Below the pieces are notes generated by a model. The model was not told the DNA's origin, did not search any database, and saw nothing but the letters and a program-made list of their open reading frames with translations. Made by a program: the position numbers and the translations under genes. A DNA stretch of 64,000 nt, taken from Tetragonia tetragonoides (lineage: Eukaryota; Streptophyta; Magnoliopsida; Caryophyllales; Aizoaceae). The stretch is taken from assembly GCA_038025085.1 (NCBI GenBank), contig CM076154.1, positions 22,924,501 to 22,988,500 on the forward strand. The letters are read 5' to 3'. Below are positions 23,234 to 34,579 of this stretch, piece by piece; position 1 is the stretch's first letter, and each line of letters starts with the position of its first letter.

Positions 23234-23263
23234 TTAAGCGCCGGAAAGGCGAGGGTTCTTACA
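23234..23263 (+). repeat. P 5' LTR remnant
   Basis: Only the last 30 bp of the LTR survive, ending gagggttcttaca. The same end is seen at 40414 and, on the minus strand, at 44798. Confidence 0.85.
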
Positions 23264-23264
23264 G

Positions 23265-23282
23265 TGGCGACTTCACTGGAGA
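23265..23282 (+). other. P primer binding site
   Basis: TGGCGACTTCACTGGAGA starts one base after the LTR end. M has the related TGGCGAATTCACTGGGGA. This type fits a tRNA-Arg primer as in Ogre-like elements; that tRNA assignment is from memory. Confidence 0.7.
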
Positions 23283-24271
23283 CTTAATAAGAGGATGTAA
23301 TTCGAACACTTATCCATGTCAATAATTTATTTTTAGCTATTTGGTTAATTACCGTATGTGTTTATTTTCTTTGCCTTTTTTGCATCCATATCATTCATAT
23401 TGCATGCATTATCTTTGCAAGATGTTGAAAGACATCACCACACCATTATAGGATCTACCCTTTGGAACATTGTCTATGACTTAGGCCAGTGACCCAGTCG
23501 GTCCGAATTACCTTTGCACATAGTCGTGTTCCACCCCATGAAATTTACATGTTTCCATTCGAGATGTGTAAAACGGTACGTCTAGTCTTACTATGCACCC
23601 CATAGATGACAAAACGCATCCGGTTATGGGTTATCTTATCCAACCACAGTTTGTGTCAAACCACTACATTATGTCTCATAGTCCATATCAAAGTGCTAAT
23701 TGCTTTATTTGCTATATTATTAATTGTTTCTTTGCTATGTGATTAACTTCCATATAATATTAGAAATAGAACCCCCCTTAGGATTCTGCTTCTTTTTTGA
23801 GTCCTGGTTAGGGAAGGTTTCCCTTTTGTTACTTGTTCAAATAGAGTCTAAGATCTTATCTTTTTAGGAAGTAGAATCCCTTTATGACTCCGACGATGCT
23901 AGTGACCATGTTTGGAAGACGTTCCTTTCCATCAGAATTAGATTGCATGCAAATAACATATTCCCGTCAATGATCTTTCACCAAATAAAAAAAGAGTCCA
24001 ATTTAATTCCATATGCAAGTCAACAGTATTTCTCTTTTTCTAAAATTAGGGAGTTTCATCCCCATAAGCAAGTCAAGAGTATTATAATTCTAATAAAGTC
24101 GAAAGATCATTGATTAGAATATGCTATTTACATAAAATCGCGTCTTACCCAAATGATCACCATGTTGAGGATTAGTACTAGATTCTCTTCCCACATTTGT
24201 TTTAAAATAAAACTTTTATTATTATGTGGAGATTCCCATTTATTTTCTATTTTCTTAAACGGGCCTTTTTT
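23283..24271 (+). other. P untranslated leader
   Basis: About 990 bases without a supportable gene. The corresponding M leader (43842-44778) is clearly homologous, including the blocks around cggttatgggttatc and ttgactagcatat-like text. A packaging or structural role is possible but not shown. Confidence 0.6.
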
Positions 24272-25794
24272 ATGTCCAGAATTGGTAGAAGTAGAGATCC
24301 TGGTCCTAGGGAGTGGGAGAGAGACGAGTCCAGCAAGAGGTTAGTCCGCAAATTGTCGTTCGAACCTTCACCACAAGCACAGTTCGTGGGCCCTGTTTGG
24401 CTCGATTACGTTCGTACACCGCCACTGTCACCTCAAACCTCGCCATCCAATTCACCTAAGTCCGTTATGTCTGGAGACGCCGAGAGAACCGCTGACCAAA
24501 AGATGGATGACCTTTTAGCCCAAATGGTCGCCATGAATGCTAGATTCACTGATATGGAAGCCCGTGTCGCCAAGTTGGATCCCCCTAATAGAGATGAAGA
24601 CGAGTCCAAGCCTGATGGGGAAAAGGCCGAACGCTCCACTAAGGAGGTGCAAGAGCTTCAAACCAAGCTAAACAGGCTTGAATCCGTGTTAGGTAAGAGT
24701 CGGGCCTTCAACGACATGATCATTAATTCTGAGGGCTATGCTCCCCACATTAAGGGAAAATTGCCCACCAAGTTTTCCATACCTAAAGTTCCCACATTCA
24801 AAGGAATCAATGATCCACAAGATCACATTAGAGCTTTTACTACTGCATTGGGCCTTAGTGGCATTGAACAAGAGCTGTATGTTCACCTCTTTCCCCAAAC
24901 CTTGGATCCTGCTGTCAGGGCCTGGTTCTTCAAGTTGCCCACCCAAAAGCTGGAAAAATGGGAAGATCTATCCACACTGTTCCTTCAGAGATATGCTGAC
25001 AATGTCTTGCCGCCCATGACATTAAGAGAGCTGGACATTACCAAGCAAGGAGACAAATAAGGATTCACTAGCTTCGTGAGAAGATGGAGGACTAAGGTCG
25101 CTTGAAGATGGCCATTGAAGATGGCCAACTCCAAAGGAGGAAGAACAAAGTCACTTACAACAACAACACAAGTGGATATAGAGACAAGAAATACACCAGT
25201 ACCAACCATACCTCCACTAGTAGAGGAAATGAAGTGAACGCCATAGGTGATAGGCGTCCAAGAAGGTATACTCCCCTCGGGATGACTTATGCCAAGGCTC
25301 TAGATAAGTTGATCAAAGGAGACTATCTACACCCGATTGGGCCTATCCCCGAACCACCTGTAGAGAAAAGGTCACCATATTGGACTGAGTCCGCATTCTG
25401 CAAATACCATAGGGGGCGTGGGCACGATACTGAAAAGTGTTACACCCTTAAGGATAAAATCCAAGACCTGTTTGACAATGGCACCATACCAATGCCTAAA
25501 GATGCACCACCACTCAATAACAGTAACAATCGCCTTGGGAACTGTTTTGCTATTGACATAGAAGAAGAATTCGATCCCTCCTATTTGATCACACCTATTG
25601 GACAAGCTATACCACAATACCCAAGCCCAAGATCCACGCTCGACGTCTGCTGCCTTTGGGATAGTGATGAGGAAGATAATGGGGCATATACTGATCCAGA
25701 AAATGTGTTGACTCCTCAAGTCCATCACATAACCAATGGCAAAGCCTGGTATGATATCTCCGTGATGAGAAGGAAGAAGATGACAAAGCTCTGA
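24272..25794 (+). pseudogene. gag: P gag
   Basis: The start is taken at MSRIGRSRDPGPREW, which M shares; the upstream extension is not conserved. The protein shows a coiled region (MDDLLAQMVAMNARF), then the capsid part with FPQTLDPAVRAWFF and EDLSTLFLQRYADN. The frame stops at GDK (about 25059) where M reads on. Next, about 120 bp present in M are deleted in P, and the reading resumes at 25102. The C-terminal part has the knuckle-like CKYHRGRGHDTEKC. Its stop at 25794 is a frameshift relative to M. Confidence 0.88.
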
Positions 25795-27182
25795 ATTATC
25801 TTACGAGATCGGGACGCCAATTCAGGCCCAAAAACATCTATATGGATCCATCTCAAATCCAACCCGTAGAGCCTGTAGCCAGCCCCAATAGGGATTCAGC
25901 CCAAAGGGAAACAGCGAAAGAAGATGATGGGACCTATATCCTCAAGCAACTGCAAAGAACAAAAGCCGACATATCCATATGGCAACTATTAACCACTTCT
26001 ATCACTCATAGAAGGGTCGTGCTGGAGGCCTTGAACGCAACCACCATTTCACCAAATGCCACTCCCGAAGAGGTAGTAAACCTCTCAATCCAAGGAAAGT
26101 CATCCACGCCCATCACCTTTTCTGATAAAGACCTTCCACCCGAGGGTATTCACCACAACAAGGCCCTTTACCTGACTGTAATATGTCAACAGAGACAAGT
26201 CCCTATGACTTTGGTCGATAATGGCTCGGTTGTAAATGTTTTCCCCTTGAGGACTACTAAACACCTCAAAATAGACTGCAACAACCTTGTGCACTCCGCA
26301 CAAGGGTTAAGGGCCTATGATAATTCCAAAAGAAACGTATTGGGTACCTTCTCCATGAATATTAACATCGGGCTCATTGAGAAAATGGTCAAATTCCATG
26401 TGATAGACATTCCGGCTACTTTCGACCTACTCCTGGGGAGGCCCTGGTTACACGGTTTAAATACTGTAGCCTCAACTCTGCATCAAAAGGTGAAACTATC
26501 CTTGGCAGAATCCACCTTAGAGGTCTGCGCTGATACTATGATAGCCCAGATTGAGAAAGCTCATGTCCTAACGATAGAACATAATCAGCAAGACGAAGAG
26601 CTATGGGGTTTTGAGAAGATAGCCTTCATAGAAACAATAGAGCCCACACTGAATGTGAATGCTTTACTCAGAAAGCAAGGTCACTTCCCAGGCACCACTT
26701 TGGGCCCTCATCCCAAGGTAGCTCAAGCCTTTTGGAACACCAAGATAAAAAATGACTTGTTTGGGCTAGGCTACAGGCCCACAAGGCAAGAAGTTAGGAC
26801 CTACATATCCAAAGTGATGGCTAAGAAAAGGGCCCTTGCAGCTAACAATCCCATTGCACATAATATGGATCCTTATCCCCTCACCCTCAACGGGAAGTTC
26901 CTTCAGGAAGGCGACCCATACCCTTACTATGGATTTCCTGAACCATACACGATCAACGGGATCCTGATGCCAGGCTTTGAGGCGTTTCAAGACTGCTTCC
27001 TCATGAGCGAAGACACACCCATACCTCCCAATGAGGGCCAATCCGCTAAAGATTGGGCTAATGACATGGCACCCAATGACTTTGGGCTTTATTTGGCGAA
27101 GAGCGTCGTCAGTACGACGAGGCCACTACCAAACTTCCCCTTACTGTGCTTTTCAATGAAGGATTCGACCCAACCAAGCTGA
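25795..27182 (+). pseudogene. pol: P protease and following linker
   Basis: The frame 25842-27182 is long and clean. The protease active site is DNGS in MTLVDNGSVVNV, and DIPATFDLLLGRPWLHG follows. After the protease comes a 250-residue linker with FGLGYRPTRQEV and EGDPYPYYGFPEPY, conserved in M. The frame shifts near 27150 into the RT frame, where an acidic repeat of Asp-Ser-Glu-Ser units (about 27296-27340, built on a 6-bp DNA repeat) lies before RT. Confidence 0.85.
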
Positions 27183-29092
27183 TTGCCCCAATCGGGCCCG
27201 ACCGCACCGCCTGGAAGCACGAGACGAATTGGACTCTAGTCAAGGGAGCCAGGTACAAGTTCACCATCCGCAACGGCCCTAGAGGAGGGCCCAATTCCGA
27301 TTCCGAGTCCGATTCTGAGTCCGAGTCCGATTCTGAGTCTGTTATCCTAGAAGTGTTGGGTAGTCCACCCCAGTCTATGCTTAAGGTCCTTAGTGATGAC
27401 CTGATTGATGTATTGTCCGCTCCTATTAATATTATGAACGTCGATTTTGCTTACTCGGATTGCCTCACCACTAATAATTCAGAAAATATAACAGAATTGC
27501 CGAAAGAAGTTATTAAAGCACTAATCGAACATGAGCAAAAGACTTCAATAGCCGAAGAAACGGAGACGATAAACATTGAAACTAATGATGAGCCTCGCCA
27601 CATGCAAATAGGCTTGTCTTTAACATCTAATGAACACGAACAATTCGTAACACTCCTAAAGAATTATACGGGTGTTTTCGCCTGGTCCTACAAGGACATG
27701 CCAGGCATAGACCGCCAAATTGCTCAGCATACCATTCCACTAAACCCCGACTGCAAATCAGTCAAACAAAAGCTAAGAAGAATGAAGCCAGAGTGGGCTC
27801 TTAAGATCAAGGAGGAAGTCCAAAAACAACTAGAGGCCGACTTCATAAGAGTGGCCAAGTACCCCGATTGGGTAGCCAACATTGTCCCAGTCCCAAAAAA
27901 GGACGGACGGGTCCGAAAGTGTGTAGATTTTAGGGACCTGAACAAAGCAAGTCCAAAAGATGACTTTCCCTTACCTCACATAGACGTTTTGGTAGACAAC
28001 ACCGCCGAACACGCCCTTCTATCATTCATGGACGGGTATGCAGGATATAACCAAGTCCTAATGGCCAAAGAGGACGAAGAGAAAACCACTTTCATCACAC
28101 AGTGGGACACTTATTGCTATACGGTAATGCCGTTCGGACTTAAGAATGCGGGAGCCACATACCAAAGAACCGCTACGACCTTACTCCATGACATGATGCA
28201 TAAAGAGGCTGAAGTGTATGTAGATGATATGAACATAAAGTCCAAAGACAGAGAAGGGCACGTACCCTCACTTCAAAAGTTCTTTGACAGGCTTAGGATG
28301 TACAATATGAGGCTTAACCCCAAGAATTGCGCATTCGGAGTTACATCTGGCAAACTTCTAGGATTTGTCATAAGCACCAGAGGGATAGAAATTTATCCAT
28401 CCAAGATCAAAGCCATAATAGGCATGCCACCTCCGAAAATGGAAAAAGAAATAAAAGGCTTCCTAGGAAGAATCCAGTACATTAGCAGGTTCATTTCCAA
28501 GCTAACTATTACTTGTGAACCCATATTCAAGAAACTCAAAAAAGAGGTAAAGACGGAATGGGACGAGCAATGCCAAAAGGCCTTTGACAAAATTAAAGCC
28601 TATCTATCCGAACCACCCGTTCTAGTACCGCCCATCCCAGGCATGCCTCTAATACTCTACCTTACGGTGACAGAAACATCAATGGGGGCCATGCTAGCCC
28701 AAGAAGTAGATAAGGAAGAGAAGGCAATATACTATGTAAGCAAGAAGTTTCTGGAATATGAAACCCGCTACTCATCCCTGGAAAAGACGTGTCTAGATCT
28801 AGTAGCAACTACCAAAAAGCTACGATATTACATGCTCCAACACACGATCCACATCAGATCAAAAGAAAACCCTTTGAAATACATATTCGAAAAGCCCATA
28901 CTAAATGGTAGAATAGCAAGGTGGACCGTCCTCCTTTCAGAGTTCGACCTCAAATTTGAACATCAAAAAGCCATAAAAGGGCATGCTATTTCAGAATATC
29001 TGGCCGACCAAGCCATAAACGAACCAGATCACAAGGACGAATACCACTTCCCAGATGAAGGGGTTATGACCTTAGATACCGAAACTTGGTAG
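27146..29092 (+). CDS. pol: P reverse transcriptase and first RNase H
   Basis: The longest uninterrupted frame in the window, 648 codons. RT motifs in order: VPKKDGRVRKCVDFRDLNKA, a palm segment with SFMDGYAGYNQV, VMPFGLKNAGATYQR, and the catalytic YVDD in AEVYVDDMNIKS. The thumb has GFLGRIQYISRF. The RNase H domain follows (LYLTVTETSMGAML, YSSLEKTCLDLVATTKKLRYYM). RT copies element RNA to DNA; RNase H removes the RNA strand. The RNase H lacks the usual first aspartate (TVTETS where D-A-S is common), consistent with the decayed first RNase H of Tat elements. The frame ends at TETW with a TAG. Confidence 0.92.
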   Translation: MLFNEGFDPTKLIAPIGPDRTAWKHETNWTLVKGARYKFTIRNGPRGGPNSDSESDSESESDSESVILEVLGSPPQSMLKVLSDDLIDVLSAPINIMNVDFAYSDCLTTNNSENITELPKEVIKALIEHEQKTSIAEETETINIETNDEPRHMQIGLSLTSNEHEQFVTLLKNYTGVFAWSYKDMPGIDRQIAQHTIPLNPDCKSVKQKLRRMKPEWALKIKEEVQKQLEADFIRVAKYPDWVANIVPVPKKDGRVRKCVDFRDLNKASPKDDFPLPHIDVLVDNTAEHALLSFMDGYAGYNQVLMAKEDEEKTTFITQWDTYCYTVMPFGLKNAGATYQRTATTLLHDMMHKEAEVYVDDMNIKSKDREGHVPSLQKFFDRLRMYNMRLNPKNCAFGVTSGKLLGFVISTRGIEIYPSKIKAIIGMPPPKMEKEIKGFLGRIQYISRFISKLTITCEPIFKKLKKEVKTEWDEQCQKAFDKIKAYLSEPPVLVPPIPGMPLILYLTVTETSMGAMLAQEVDKEEKAIYYVSKKFLEYETRYSSLEKTCLDLVATTKKLRYYMLQHTIHIRSKENPLKYIFEKPILNGRIARWTVLLSEFDLKFEHQKAIKGHAISEYLADQAINEPDHKDEYHFPDEGVMTLDTETW

Positions 29093-29728
29093 CTATATTT
29101 CGACGGAGCATCCAACCAAAAGGGTTTTGGAGTAGGAATACTGATAGTATCCCCCGAAGGTGCACACACACCCATTTCAGTCAAGCTGGACCACGAGGTC
29201 ACAAATAATGGCGCCGAATATGAAGCTTGCATAATAGGACTATAATCCGCCATAAGCCTTGGCATTAAGACACTTCGAGTCTATGGGGACTCGCCACTCA
29301 TAATTAACCAAATCTCCAAAATATGGAGGGGTAAAAATGAAACCTTGGCACTCTAGCAAGAGTACTTAGATAAGATCATAGTGTATTTCAATCAAATACA
29401 CTTTACGTACCTTCCACGAGAAGATAATCAATTCGCAGACGCCTTGGCTAAGTTAGCAAGCATGATTAACATACCCGAAACCATTCGGATGATGCCCATC
29501 TGCGTGCAAAGGAGATCTGAGCCTTCATATTGCCACGCCTTGGAAGTGTTCCACGATGAAGAAGATGAGTGGTACACCAATATAAAAAATCTACTTCTCT
29601 TCCTCCTCTATCCTCCTGATTCTAGCCCTAGAGCCCAGAAAGCACTTAGAAGGCTCGCGGCCCAATTCTTGGAAGTACAGGGTGAAATATATAAGAAAAG
29701 ACCAACGGAGTCAACCTCCGTTGCCTAG
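29093..29728 (+). pseudogene. pol: P second (archaeal-like) RNase H
   Basis: Directly after the TAG the reading continues with LYFDGASNQKGFGVGIL, then NNGAEYEACIIGL, YGDSPLIINQI and NQFADALAKLAS. These carry the expected D, E, D and D catalytic residues. This additional RNase H is a known hallmark of the Tat lineage. Three in-frame stops (about 29090, 29243, 29355) inactivate it. The C-terminal part leads into the integrase zinc domain. Confidence 0.85.
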
Positions 29729-30813
29729 GTACCGAAACGGCCCATAAGGCCTTAAGGGAAGTACATGCAGGAGTGTGTGGACCGCACTTGAACGGTATGA
29801 TGCTATCTAGGAAGATAATAAGACTCGGATATTATTGGACAACGATGGAGAAAGATTGTTATGAGTTTGTCAAAAGATGCATATAATGCCAGACCCATGC
29901 CAATCTACAACACCTACAACCAAGCCCATTATATACCTTCACCTTACCTTGGCCTTTCTCAGCTTGGGGGATCGATATCATCGACAAAATAACCCCAACA
30001 GGAAAAGGGGGCCACGAGTACATACTAGTCGCAATCGACTACTTTACCAAATGGGTCGAGGCGCAATCATACGCAAAGCTCAAAGCAAAGCATGCGGTAA
30101 AGTTCATTAAGAATAACATAATAGCTAGATACCGAGTTCCCCAAGAAATCATCATTGATAATGGGTCACACTTCATGAAAGAAGTAATCAAGCTTTTAGC
30201 CTAGTTTAAGATCCAGCATCGAAAGTCATCTCCCTACAGATCACAAACAAACAGTGCAGTAGAGGCGGCCAACAAAAACATCAAGAAAATAATTGAAAGA
30301 ATGTCCGAAAATTATCATGACTGGCCAGACAAGCTACCATTCGCACTTTGGGGTTATAGGACATCTGTTCGCGCATCAACGGGAGCAACACCGTACTCCC
30401 TGGTTTACGGAATGGAAGCTGTATTACCAATCGAATTGGAGATCCCATCTCTAAGGATCGTGTTAGAAAGTCAAATCCCAGAAGTAGATTGGGTCCAAGC
30501 CCGCTACGATCAATTAGTCCTGCTGGATGAGAAAAGGTTGCAAGCTTTGCACAATGTGAGAATCTATCAGAACAGACTAACAAGACACTTTAACCAAAGG
30601 CTCAAAATGAGGGACCTTAAGGTTGGAGACTTAGTACTTAAAGAGGTAAGGGCAAATGTCACTGACCTAAGAGGCAAATTTCGACCCAACTGGTCAGGCC
30701 CGTTTATCATCACAAAGATCTTAACAGGTGGCGCTGCAAGATTGGCAGATTTAGACGGGATTGAATTTAGTCAATGGATAAACATGGATCAATTAAAAAG
30801 GTTCTATGCTTAG
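29729..30813 (+). pseudogene. pol: P integrase
   Basis: The zinc domain shows VHAGVCGPHLN, with a stop replacing the residue before its second CxxC half. The core shows WGIDIID, IIDNGSHF and NSAVEAANK, so all three DDE residues can be read. The C-terminal domain is the clean frame 30301-30813, with WGYRTSVRASTGATPYSLVYG, then KFRPNWSGPFII and ending QLKRFYA. Stops at about 29728, 29885 and 30202 break it. No chromodomain is present, as expected for Tat. Confidence 0.88.
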
Positions 30814-30866
30814 GCAAAACACCCAATGTAACACTTTCGAGAGGCCCACAAGAGGCTAACTAATCC

Positions 30867-30869
<3 letters not shown>

Positions 30870-30909
<40 letters not shown>
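30870..30909. repeat. A40 homopolymer after P pol
   Basis: Forty A residues followed by a second run of about 13 at 30924-30936. It lies about 55 bp after the pol stop. Confidence 0.95.
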
Positions 30910-30911
<2 letters not shown>

Positions 30912-30943
30912 GGATTAGATGTTAAAAAAAAAAAAACGGATAA

Positions 30944-31012
30944 GAACTACGAGTGGCCTGATTCCCCTAAAAGGATACGTAGGACAACCCAATTACACTT
31001 GGGCCCGGCCCC
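30944..31012. other. Conserved noncoding motif between pol and antisense gene 1 (P)
   Basis: Reads gaactacgagtggcctgatt, then ggatacgtagg about 7 bases later, and gggcccg 20 bases further. T3 has the same three blocks in the same order at 52125-52183, although the surrounding sequence is not alignable by eye. Confidence 0.75.
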
Positions 31013-31899
31013 TTCATCAAATTCGCATTCAAAAGTTGTTAAAATTGGTGCACATAATAAACACAAGGTTGCAATATTAAAATGAGCATGTCTCTATAAA
31101 TAAATAATAATAAAGTCCATTACAAGAACTGACAATTCCTAAGCAATAAAAATAAATTAACTAAAAATAAAAGGGGACACATCACCCTTATTGAATTTAA
31201 AGCAATAAAAAAAAAGGCAATCCTAAGCTAGACATGCTCCAAAAGAGTATTTCCTAATAGACTACTCCGTAGCTTCGGTAGTAGGGACAACATCTTCCAT
31301 AGGTTCAACAACCTTTGGGCCTTCCACTTCGCGTTCCTTGGGAACCCATCTCTCTCGAACCACATGCTCTTCTTCTTTTTTAACCTCAATTAGAGGAGCA
31401 CTTGTAGAGGCCTCATGATTGTTGGCCCGAATTTGGGGCTTCTCCTCTGGCTTAGTAGTAATCTTGGCTAAAGCTTTCTTGGCCTTTGGGTTAAGAACAA
31501 TTTTCACATGCTTGACTCCCTTTTGTTTACCCTTCCCTTTAGGATCATTAGGATTAGAAAGCCTCAAGTTGGCCTTAACTGACTGGGCCTTAAGGTCATC
31601 TTGTTCGGATTTCCTGCATGAACGACGGCCTTCTGCAGTCTTACAATCCATCCAAGCCTCATAAGCTGAAGGTATCACCGTCGGAGCCTTGATATGAGGA
31701 ATAGTCTACTTAGGGCGACGATCCCATGCACACTCCCATGATCTTACCATACTAATAGTCAAAACCCGGGTTGTGGGCGCAACACTATCCTTCTGTGTGA
31801 TGATCTGGCGTTTTCCATATTGCCGCATAATACGGCTAGGAAATATATAAGTCAAATTTTGAAGACCAAGGGCTTGATAATGTCCCGTCTCCTTGCTAC

Positions 31900-33579
31900 T
31901 GATGCGGGAGCAAGTGAGCAATCTAAAGAAAAGAACCAAGATACAAGCAAAGGAACAAATATTCTTGAATACATTTTGTTTCTTTTATGGTTATGCATTA
32001 ATGTGGCTCGCACAAGCATGATTACATGGAGTTTCCATGAAAGGTCGGGATTAAAGCTCTTGTTATATGATCACGTTCATTATGGAGAACCTCGTAATCT
32101 TGGCAGTTCTGACAGTTGTTCGTATTTTGTCCATAACTCTCTCATACGAAATCTAAACGTGATGATTCAAATCTCTGTGCAAAGATACTATCGAGATCTA
32201 TAACATTGATGCTTTGCGTTTTCTCTAATTCAAAGCGCAACATGGTCAAAAACGAGTTACAAGTTACGGAATATATTCCTTGCGTGCCAAGGCAATGACT
32301 TAAGTCTAGTTATTGTGTCCTAGTTTGTTTTTACTTGCCTTAAACGTGATTTATTGTTTAGGAAAGTAGTAATCTGATTATTAGTAGCATTAGGAGTCCA
32401 TTAAGTATTAGAAAAGTTGTAAGTTAGTTCATTTTACAATTGTAATCAGTTTCATAGTTAGTTTCCTACATGGATTAGGATTCCTAGTAGCTTTGGATTT
32501 CTTTGTTTATGAATAGGGAGAGCACGGTTATTGTAACATAGACTTTGATGATTAATGATTAATACGTGAGTATTTACCCCCTCAAATTGAGTGATTCAGT
32601 TTGAAACCCTTGTGTGTGATGCGCAAGTATTGTTCTTGAGTGATTCTTGAACGAAAACCCCAACCCCTTGAGTGATTTGAGAGGTATATCCCTTTTATTG
32701 TTTTTATTTATCAAAATACAGAAAATCCCTTAATAAATCACATCACCTTGAGCAATCTAAAGAAAAGAACCAAGATACAAGCAAAGGAACAAATACTCTT
32801 GAATACATTTTGTTTCTTTTATGATTATGAATTAATGTGGCTCGTACAAGCATGATTATATGGAGTTTCCATGAAAGGTCGGGATTAAGGCTCTTGTTAT
32901 ATGATCACGTTCATTATGGAGAACCTCGTAATCTTGGCAGTTCTGATAGTTGTTCGTATTTTGGCCATAACTCTCTCATACAAAATCTAAACGTGATGAT
33001 TCAAATCTCTGTGCAAAGATACGATCGAGATCTATAACATTGATGCTTTGCGTTTTCTCTAATTCAAAGCGCAACATGGTCAAAAATGAGTTACAAGTTA
33101 CGGAACATATTCCTTGCGCGCCAAGGCAACGACTTTAGTCTAGTTATTGTGTCCTAGTTTGTTTTTACTTGCCTTAAAGGTGATTTATTGTTTAGGAAAG
33201 TAGTAATCTGATGATTAGTAGCATTAGGAGTCCGTTAAGTATTAGGAAAGTTGTAAGTTAGTTCATTTTACAATTGTAATCAGTTTCATAGTTAGTTTCC
33301 TACTTGTATTAGGATTCCTAGTAGCTTTAGATTTCTTTGTTTATAAATAGGGAGAGCACGGTTATTGTAACATAGACTTTGATGATTAATGATTAATACG
33401 TGAGTATTTACCCCCTCAAATTGAGTGATTCAGTTTGAAACCCTTGTGTGTGATGCGCAAGTATTGTTCTTGAGTGATTCTTGAACGAAAATCCCAACCC
33501 CTTGAGTGATTCGAGAGGTATATCCCTTTTATTGTTTTTATTTATCAAAATACAGAAAATCCCTAAATAAATCACATCA
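31900..33579 (+). mobile_element. LTR-LTR tandem dimer inserted in antisense gene 1
   Basis: Two directly repeated LTR-like units abut with no internal region: 31900-32745 (846 bp) and 32746-33579 (834 bp). The outer ends are TGATG...CATCA, and the 5-bp duplication GCTAC flanks the pair (31895-31899 and 33580-33584). The second unit lacks the first 12-16 bases. Each unit has a TATA-like tataaatagggag or its variant (about 32505 and 33342). Small frames shared by both copies are not convincing genes. Strand is given by the TATA orientation. Confidence 0.9.
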
Positions 33580-33774
33580 GCTACATCCGATTGCGGATTT
33601 TAAGCCCCACCACTTGACAGTCCCTCTTAGCAAAGGGCAAGCTTTAAGGTATCCACGCCATTCATCAATGGTGGATTCATAATAAAGCTTTCGGCGAGCA
33701 GGAAACTGCTTTGGTTGGTACTTGAGTGCATTAGCTGGTCTCCCAATGAAGCACATATGCTCCAAAAGCCATAT

Positions 33775-33864
33775 CTGCAAAGCAAACAAACAAAATAAAA
33801 ATTAAAGTTAGACATCCATTAAAGATTCAAACTTTATATCCATAGAAATTATTCAAGCACTCAC
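33775..33864 (-). other. Intron of P antisense gene 1, absent from T3
   Basis: 90 bp with donor caa|gtgagt and acceptor tttgcag on the minus strand. Removing it joins SPLLLQ to IWLLEH. T3 codes SPLLLQIWLCEH without interruption near 53080. Confidence 0.85.
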
Positions 33865-34579
33865 TTGAAGGAGAAGAGGGCTTCCCGTCCATCCACCATG
33901 AGTTGGTTCTTGCTTCTTGTGATCCAAGCACATTAGGGTTTTACCAAGAACAAGAGACATAGGGGTAAAATCGTTTTGAATTTGTTCAACAATTCTAAGC
34001 ATACAAGTTTTGCCGTTATTACCTCCACCAACAAAGAGCTACCTATGTAAGAGACATAAGATAAAAGCACGCCTATAATATGTCTCGTTATGATCATCCC
34101 TTACCTTGGGGAAAAAGATATCAATTACACCATTGAGGTTTAGCTCACTGGTTCTAGCCACAGCAGAGGCTTGTGTTGCAGATAAACCAAGATACCTTTT
34201 ATAATAACCTTCAAGGTTGGCCTCGAACCATGGAGTTGCGGGACCTTGGTCATGAGGGAACCCAATTATGGCGGCAAATTCTTCAGGAAGAGGGCGTAGT
34301 TCGTCATACCCGAACCTAAAAACATGAAGCTTATCATCCCAAAAATCAACAGCAACCTCAAGAAGGTTCCAGACAACTTGAACTTGCTTCAGATGGAAGA
34401 AAGCATTAAAGTGAAAGGGCACAAGTCTCATCCTCTCTTCAGGGGTCATAGATTGCAACCACTTATCAAACTTAACTTCAAAACTTGCCATGGCTGAGTT
34501 CTAAATTAATTGGAGGTTTCTCTCTCTAAAAATCTCTCTATTGCTATTGAATTATGAAGGTGATGTCCCAAAACCGGAC

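Larger units (their letters stand above)
31262..34491 (-). pseudogene. P antisense gene 1: plant mobile domain protein, split by an LTR dimer
   Basis: Opposite strand to P gag-pol. Exon 1 starts at 34491 (MASFEVKFDKWL) and includes LRPLPEEFAAIIGFP, the PMD-type element, and FILCLLHR, then after a frameshift FVGGG and GSPLLLQ at 33865. A 90 bp intron (33775-33864) follows; the next exon starts IWLLEHMCF. The exon is cut by the LTR dimer (31900-33579) and resumes with FPSRIMRQYGKRQII, the PMD motif commonly ending in R-Q-F/Y-G. The tail (31678-31262) is lysine-rich then acidic, without known domain. T3 carries a homologue at 52420-53724. The stop near 31703 and the frameshift make this copy inactive. 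Confidence 0.82.

Noticed and set aside
31820..32203. 127-codon plus-strand frame, and its 66-codon repeat at 32837
   Set aside because: It runs across the boundary of the LTR dimer into P sequence and has no recognisable domain; the repeat copy only reflects LTR duplication.
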